From Hoeflea prorocentri (GTDB lineage: Bacteria; Pseudomonadota; Alphaproteobacteria; Rhizobiales; Rhizobiaceae), in assembly GCF_027944115.1 (NCBI RefSeq), contig NZ_JAPJZI010000001.1:1922001-1986000 (forward strand): 64,000 nt of DNA, written 5' to 3'. Made by a program: the position numbers and the translations under genes. The stretch's first letter is position 1, and the number at the start of each line of letters is the position of its first letter. The notes under the pieces were generated by a model that was not told the origin of the DNA, did not search any database, and saw only the letters and a program-made list of their open reading frames with translations. Positions 59,197 through 64,000 of the stretch are shown here, in pieces.

Positions 59197-59297
59197 ATTC
59201 GTCAAACAGGAGTGCCAACGTTAGCACTTGTCTTGCGGCAACGAATACCAATGGCCATCGGTGACGGTTTTAAAATCAGAAATGAGAACAATGTCCG

Positions 59298-59826
59298 CTA
59301 ACCGCCGGTGATGAACGTTAGAAACTGGCCATAGCTTTTACGGAACTCATCCCTAAAGTAGGCTTCTTGCGTATACTCACCGATCATAACCATATGTTGT
59401 GCGACTTCCTCGCGGAAAACTATCTTCAGCATCGTAGACTGTCCATGTGGCCAAATTCTTGAAGAATCCTGTCTAGTTGGGCTACCGACCCTCCTCAATT
59501 CGCAACTTGCGTCAACCAAACGGTACGACTTCCTTTTTTGGCGGAACAAGAGACGATGTTGAAGTATCGTATTTCGTTAGCTTCAGTTCACGCGCTTGAA
59601 TGCCGACTGCAGGATCGACTTGAAAGATTCGTAGTCGTGTAACAATTTCCTTGTCTGGGTCGAAGACAACGTCATCTGTCGGATTATGCATATCCGCAGA
59701 ATTATCGATTAAAATCTGCGCTGCAGCTTTTGGAGAAAGTGCGCGCACTGCCACGATGGTGCGATTTAGGTCATAGAACTTTCTGAGTGCCTACTTTGCA
59801 AACTGGCTGCGTTCCCAGTTAAACAT
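59298..59826 (-). pseudogene. Broken gene with one stop and one frameshift
   Basis: Two adjacent minus-strand frames read as one protein if a single base is removed from a six-T run (59534-59539): the first ends in KYDTSTSSLVPPKK and the second continues KSYRLVDASCELRRVG. Upstream the same frame reaches ATG 59826 (MFNWERSQFAK) but for a TAG at about 59791, plausibly from CAG. The restored protein would be about 175 residues. No family is recognised. Both lesions suggest decay; a sequencing error in the T run could account for the frameshift only. Confidence 0.45.
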
Positions 59827-60091
59827 TCTGCCCCAACGGCCTTCCTATTCACAATGCCCATGTCAGCGGTTTGCTAAATGGTATCATCAGAGTTGCTTGC
59901 CTTCAGAAGACAAAACTGCATCGCCTTCGGACACGTAGGCGCGTTCATCTTTACCCCGTGCTACTATCATCCAGACCCTACTGGGGCTTAGGAAGCAACC
60001 GACCATGACTCCTTAAAAGAAAAGCTGACATTTCGAAAACACTATTGCCACGCTGTTGACTTGTGGTTGCAGATGTATATCCCATATCACC
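59827..60091. other. Intergenic AT-rich region before the glycosyltransferase
   Basis: No gene is visible. TTGACT at 60056-60061 and TATCCC 16 bases later could form the promoter of the glycosyltransferase gene, 31 bases before its ATG. Confidence 0.35.
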
Positions 60092-60892
60092 ATGCCGATT
60101 ACCGTGGTGATCCCCTCTATCCCGTTTCATGTTCAGTATCTGCCAAGCTTGCTAAGGGCTTTTGCATCCGGTGAAACCGTCCCCAACGAGTTGATCGTCT
60201 CACTGAGCAATGCCGACCAGGTGTGGCGCCCCACAGTCAACGCCCTTGAACGTTTAGGGAAAGAGCTTTTCCCGTCATTCCATCTGCTTCGACACGTAAA
60301 AACATTGAAACATGGACCAAACCGGCAAGCCGCTGTGGCTCACTGCACAAACGACATCATTTCTTTTTTTGACAGTGACGATTTACCTTACCCAAATAGG
60401 ATCAAGGTGCTTGAGGAAGTCTTCAAGGACGAGGCTGTTTCTCACGTCAGCCACGGGTGTACATCGCTAGGGTCGCCGCTTTTTTGTCACTGGCCAGACA
60501 CAATTCCTATTCGTGCAAAAACTGATGACTTATTGCGCTTGCACTTCTCAAATGGACAACAATCAATCTCTGACTGCACCGGTTCAGTGTACTGCGCAGG
60601 TCTTCCTCAAAGCCGGTATAGCAACCAATACATAGGCATTCACTCCGGGCATGTGACCGTTCGAAAGAACGTGTTTGAAAAAGTGCAGTGGAAAGATTGG
60701 GGAGAGCTTTGTTTTGGCAGTGCTGAGGACTTCGAATTCGATATCGAATGTCTATTTCACTATCGACAATCAATAGTCATCGACCTTCCGCTATCACAAT
60801 ATCGAAAAGGACATAAACCCGCAAATCGGGTATCCCGATTGATACGTTCAACCGGTCGTGCATTAATCCGCAGAGCCAATAATTTTGTCTAA
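60092..60892 (+). CDS. Family 2-type glycosyltransferase
   Basis: A 266-residue GT-A fold protein. It starts MPITVVIPSIPFHVQYLPSL; the nucleotide-sugar DxD motif is IISFFDSDDLPYPNRI (about residues 88-103), and HGPNRQAAVAHCTND precedes it. The second half is divergent (GSAEDFEFDIECLFHYRQS may provide the acidic catalytic base). It is the only plus-strand gene of the phage module, with lower GC than the neighbouring core genes, so it may be a lysogenic conversion (O-antigen) gene. Substrate unknown. Confidence 0.8.
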   Translation: MPITVVIPSIPFHVQYLPSLLRAFASGETVPNELIVSLSNADQVWRPTVNALERLGKELFPSFHLLRHVKTLKHGPNRQAAVAHCTNDIISFFDSDDLPYPNRIKVLEEVFKDEAVSHVSHGCTSLGSPLFCHWPDTIPIRAKTDDLLRLHFSNGQQSISDCTGSVYCAGLPQSRYSNQYIGIHSGHVTVRKNVFEKVQWKDWGELCFGSAEDFEFDIECLFHYRQSIVIDLPLSQYRKGHKPANRVSRLIRSTGRALIRRANNFV

Positions 60893-60932
60893 GACCCCTT
60901 GCATTCATCCACGTAGTTATGTGGCGTGCTAC

Positions 60933-61808
60933 CTATCGAGTGATTTTCAATGTATACTTACCTTCAAAGCCTACAAAGCGTTGACTTAAAATATTGATTA
61001 CTTCTTCAGGTTCGGCATTGAGTATCTGGTCAATGTCTTCATGCCATGAAAATAGTTCGGCCCGATCCGGCTTATCCCTGAAACCCTCATCATAAGCAGC
61101 GACTATGTCCTTGTCCTCGATAACCTCATTGCACTCCGATGTAAGAACAAACATTGCGTTGTTATATTGAAGGGACTCTAGCTTATACCCAAACGGTCGG
61201 ATAACTTCCGCCGCGGCGACCAAGGAACACCCGTTGAATGCACCATTTCCATACTCCACATCCTCATGATAATCCACAGTGAAGAACACGGGTGGCGGGA
61301 TGCTTTCATTAATTTCCAAAGTGATAATCGTCGGTCGATAACCACCCTTAAGCAACGCCTCGGCAACGGGCAAATCATAGGAATCGATATCGATATTCAG
61401 GATCGAAAACCGCTCTGGAACCTCATGTGCCTGCAGTAAGGAGCGGACATTGGTAGGTGTTACCCGGTTCATTGCCAATTGGGTGTTTGAAAACTCCGTG
61501 TAAACGAATGCCATCTGACCAAACTGCTCTGGCCTCACCTCCACCGCAAGTCCCGACCAGTCCGGGCGCTTGAAAAACCCTAGTGTGCAGGACTGATTGA
61601 CGCCATCGCTCGCCCCGATATCGACTACATAGCCGGCTTCAATACCGAGCTTTTCGGCTAGTTGATTCAGGTGGGCATATTCCCCCGCGAAGGATCTATC
61701 TTCCTTCCGTGACCGGCGATGGTGTCTTACCATGCCACGTGCTTTCTTTATGACTGTCCCTGACGGAATGAGCCGTCTTATTCTTTCTTCTAATGCCTGT
61801 GAAATCAT
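60933..61808 (-). CDS. FkbM-type methyltransferase-like protein
   Basis: A 291-residue protein. The SAM-binding motif I reads YVVDIGASDGVNQSCTLGFF (about residues 59-78), followed by an acidic residue in GLAVEVRPEQFGQMAF, and FSILNIDIDSYDLPVAEALL is motif IV-like. The pattern fits FkbM/methyltransf_21, often acting on sugars or surface polysaccharide. Next to the glycosyltransferase (converging, 40 bases apart), a role in modifying a surface glycan is plausible. Codon use is AT-richer than in core genes. Confidence 0.75.
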   Translation of the reverse strand: MISQALEERIRRLIPSGTVIKKARGMVRHHRRSRKEDRSFAGEYAHLNQLAEKLGIEAGYVVDIGASDGVNQSCTLGFFKRPDWSGLAVEVRPEQFGQMAFVYTEFSNTQLAMNRVTPTNVRSLLQAHEVPERFSILNIDIDSYDLPVAEALLKGGYRPTIITLEINESIPPPVFFTVDYHEDVEYGNGAFNGCSLVAAAEVIRPFGYKLESLQYNNAMFVLTSECNEVIEDKDIVAAYDEGFRDKPDRAELFSWHEDIDQILNAEPEEVINILSQRFVGFEGKYTLKITR

Positions 61809-61892
61809 CGCGCTGCGTTTCTGGTTACATTGTGCATCGAATAATCATATTGTGCACTTATTGCTAGAGCATCTAACTCACCAATCGAATAT

Positions 61893-62306
61893 TTATCGGA
61901 AGTCCCTAGCATGAATCCATGCTTCGTCAATTTGCGCGTCGGAGACACCAAGAATAGGCGCAAGAGAAGAAAATAGCCTATCCGTACGCTCGTATTCCAA
62001 TGATTTCCGTATTTTTGATTTAGCAAAGGCGTTTTCGGCCGGATCGTTTATTACCTCATCAATAGCCATATCGATTTGCTCGACGGTTATGCGCATCAAT
62101 GAAAGAGCCACATCAAACTGCGCCGGACTCAGTGGGTAGTCAACTGCCTGAGTTGATGCCGGAGACGATGGCGGAGAAAATGTCCCGTTACCGTTGTCCA
62201 AAAAGTTTGCATAGACACCATCCGAGACTTTACTCCATCCTCGCCCATACGGTTTCTGCAGTCGGATTACGTCAACAACACCGTCTATAATTTTTGCATA
62301 TTTCAT
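61893..62306 (-). CDS. Tail-fibre-associated protein, phage tail chaperone-like
   Basis: A 137-residue protein that starts 1 base after the tail fibre stop, which is the usual position of tail fibre assembly proteins. The N-terminus (MKYAKIIDGVVDVIRLQKPY) resembles phage tail-fibre companion proteins; a proline/serine linker (SPPSSPASTQAVDYPLSPAQ) and a helical C-terminus follow. Name is inferred mainly from position. Confidence 0.6.
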   Translation of the reverse strand: MKYAKIIDGVVDVIRLQKPYGRGWSKVSDGVYANFLDNGNGTFSPPSSPASTQAVDYPLSPAQFDVALSLMRITVEQIDMAIDEVINDPAENAFAKSKIRKSLEYERTDRLFSSLAPILGVSDAQIDEAWIHARDFR

Positions 62307-62307
62307 C

Positions 62308-64000
62308 TTACTGTTTCCAAAGCTTTACTCTGAGATAATGTTCCGTTTCACCGTGGTTACCCGCAGCATTTGATTGCGTGCCATGCCAATATCGAAGCTC
62401 AACGCGATAAGTTTTGTTCGGAAGAAGATCGCAAATACCGTGCACGTTGAATGTCGCATGCGACCCGCCAGCAAAGCCAGAAGTTGACGAAGCAACCACA
62501 ACTCCATCAGTCACATTATAAACCCGACTTTGCATGTTGTTTGCACGTCGCACGGGGGTCATCCATTCACAATGGCAAGCCACTATTGGAGTGAACTGAT
62601 TAGATGTGATCGAAACAATGTTCTTTGGGTCATGCACCTCGGTGTTAAGGTCCAGATGTCGCCAAGCACCCGCCGCAATGGACTGACCGCTTGTTCCTGG
62701 AGCCTTCTGATCTTCAAGAATGGCGTCAGGCCAACCACCTCCCCCCAAAGCCCCAATCGCCTGAGCCGTTCGTTGTGGGGTCATAAGCTTGTTGGTCACC
62801 GCACCTGCTTCCGCTTCAGCCTGGCTGGCGATGTTTGCGCTGATGGTACGATTTGCTGATAATACACCACCACCCGTCAAACCCGTTCCCGCTGTCACCG
62901 TGCGTGTTGTCGGCACCTTCGCATTTAACGCCGCCTGCTGTGCTGTACTCACCGGCTTTGCCGCGTCCGCTGTGTTGTTGACATTGCCCAGCCCCAGCGT
63001 CGCGCGGGCGTTGCTTGCTGCGGTATCGTCGATCAGTGCTGCGCCGAACGCGCTGATCGTCGTGTTCGCCGGCAGGCTGAGGGTCTTGATATCGGCGTCC
63101 ACCTCGCTGTCCATCAGCGCGCCGGCCGCCGTCACGTTGGCGGTGTCGGTCACGTCCGCGCCCGCTTCCACGCTGTCGAGCTTGGTCTTGAGCGCGGTGG
63201 TGAAAGCTTGATCCGTGCTGTCGAGAACCGGTTTGTGCGCCTGCACGTCGGCTCCGATGGCAAGGCCAAGATTGGTGCGTGCCGTCGCAGCATTTGACAG
63301 ATCCGAAAGATTGTTGACCGCAAGCATGTCGCCGGCGCCGATGCCGTCCGTGCCGCGCTGGGCGAGAACCTCCCAGTAGGTCGTCCAGTTTGCGCCGACG
63401 CCCGGCTGGCTGGCCGAACCGGAGGTGTGCGCCTGCATGCACACATAACTGCTGCCATTGTTGCCGACCGCCTGTCTCGGATTGACGGCGCTGTAGGCCG
63501 TTGCGGTCGCCCAGGCGCCCGTCCAGTCGATCTCCGCAACCTGCGCGGCGGTCGCACTGTTCGCGGCGGCTGTTTCGCTCGCCCCCGCGGCGGAGGCGCT
63601 GCCGGCCGCATTCGCTTCGGATGTTGCCGCATTCGCCGCGGAAGCCGCAGCGCCCGCTGCGGATCCTGACACGCTGGTCTCGGATGCTGCCGCATTGGCA
63701 GCGGAGGTTGCCGCCGCCGCTGCGCTGCCGGCCGCATTTGTCTCGGATATCGCGGCATCGCCGGCGCTCGCCGCCGCGCCCGCGGCGCTGGCCGAGGCTT
63801 CGCCCGCCTTCGTGTTGGCCGTCGTGGCGGAGCCTGCCGCGCCCGTTTCCGAAAGCCCGGCTGCCGCCGCGCTCCCCGCCGCCGCCGTTTGCGAGGCCGC
63901 CGCGTTGGCGGCGCTTGTCGAGGCCGAACTCGCACTGCCGGAGGCGGACGCAGCGCTTGAGGCTGCCGCCGTCTCGCTGGCGGCGGCGTTGATCGCAGCC
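62308..64000 (-). CDS. Phage tail fibre protein, N-terminus beyond window
   Basis: The frame is open to the right edge, about 564 residues visible. From the visible N-terminal side: about 115 residues of Ala/Ser/Thr-rich repeats with recurring AASET and ATSEANA units (as in lambda Stf-like fibres), a carbohydrate-binding-like segment (WATATAYSAVNPRQAVGNNG, then SSYVCMQAHTS), stalk repeats (AVNNLSDLSNAATARTNLGL; GTGLTGGGVLSANRTI), and a C-terminal tip. A GTG at 63672 is an internal, less likely start. The C-terminal third is visibly AT-richer, suggesting tip exchange. Confidence 0.85.
   Translation of the reverse strand, partial: AAINAAASETAAASSAASASGSASSASTSAANAAASQTAAAGSAAAAGLSETGAAGSATTANTKAGEASASAAGAAASAGDAAISETNAAGSAAAAATSAANAAASETSVSGSAAGAAASAANAATSEANAAGSASAAGASETAAANSATAAQVAEIDWTGAWATATAYSAVNPRQAVGNNGSSYVCMQAHTSGSASQPGVGANWTTYWEVLAQRGTDGIGAGDMLAVNNLSDLSNAATARTNLGLAIGADVQAHKPVLDSTDQAFTTALKTKLDSVEAGADVTDTANVTAAGALMDSEVDADIKTLSLPANTTISAFGAALIDDTAASNARATLGLGNVNNTADAAKPVSTAQQAALNAKVPTTRTVTAGTGLTGGGVLSANRTISANIASQAEAEAGAVTNKLMTPQRTAQAIGALGGGGWPDAILEDQKAPGTSGQSIAAGAWRHLDLNTEVHDPKNIVSITSNQFTPIVACHCEWMTPVRRANNMQSRVYNVTDGVVVASSTSGFAGGSHATFNVHGICDLLPNKTYRVELRYWHGTQSNAAGNHGETEHYLRVKLWKQ

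Noticed and set aside
59074-59301. Plus-strand open frame of 75 codons
   Set aside because: It is antisense to the decayed endolysin copy, and no ribosome-binding site or family features are seen.

Overview
The window is a chromosomal segment of an alphaproteobacterium of the order Hyphomicrobiales (Rhizobiales). The best clues are the gene order rpsB-tsf-pyrH-frr-uppS-cdsA-rseP-bamA-lpxD-fabZ-lpxA-lpxI-lpxB, the run coaD-ppi-ppi-queA-tgt next to gyrA, an NDUFA12-type complex I accessory protein, EipB (DUF1849), DUF2155 and DUF6455 proteins, a GTTC-N7-GTTC LexA box and a FixK/FNR-type box. Genus cannot be fixed from the sequence alone. By eye the GC content is well above 50% over most of the window and drops visibly between about 58.6 and 62.9 kb.

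Layout. 0-3.4 kb: DUF2155 (cut by the window edge), NDUFA12 homologue, GNAT, gatB, and a FixK-boxed DUF6455 gene. 3.6-7.5 kb: the cyoABCD quinol oxidase operon. 7.6-13.3 kb: tRNA-Leu(GAG), lipB, a two-helix potassium channel, an XRE regulator with a palindromic operator, and a glutathione-dependent formaldehyde detoxification cluster (class III ADH, YaiI, GST, S-formylglutathione hydrolase). 13.3-17.9 kb: tgt, queA, two cyclophilins, coaD and two membrane microproteins. 18-28 kb: gyrA, ssb and uvrA around an SOS box, DUF72, cupin, and the bifunctional Nnr. 28-36 kb: glnB-glnA with a sigma-54-like promoter, a secreted alpha/beta hydrolase, and gcvTHP under a tandem glycine riboswitch. 36-49 kb: the lipid A, outer-membrane and translation cluster on the minus strand. 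49-56.5 kb: phosphate transporter, NUDIX, EipB, RidA, GDPD, a DUF482 acyltransferase, a MerR/zinc-ribbon divergent pair and a YHYH protein.

56.5-64 kb is a prophage or GTA-like module on the minus strand: a long tail fibre cut by the window edge, a tail-fibre-associated protein, an FkbM-type methyltransferase, a GH19 endolysin, a small membrane protein, a 3-TM holin and two small envelope proteins. The lysis genes are coupled by 1-4 base overlaps. Between endolysin and tail lies an AT-richer accessory block with a glycosyltransferase, a broken gene, a decayed copy of the endolysin 5' end, and two very short ORFs on the opposite strand.

The most unusual item is that pair of short ORFs (58666-58758 and 58859-59011). 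Both start with the same six residues and keep the spacing of the lasso-peptide leader motif (Tyr, Pro, Leu-like, Gly/Ala, Thr), and their shared codons differ almost only at third positions. Neither has a canonical lasso core and no maturation enzymes are in the window. Other points worth checking are an LpxD homologue in the lipid A operon that lacks the catalytic histidine and about one beta-helix coil, and a Tgt whose zinc site is largely lost.
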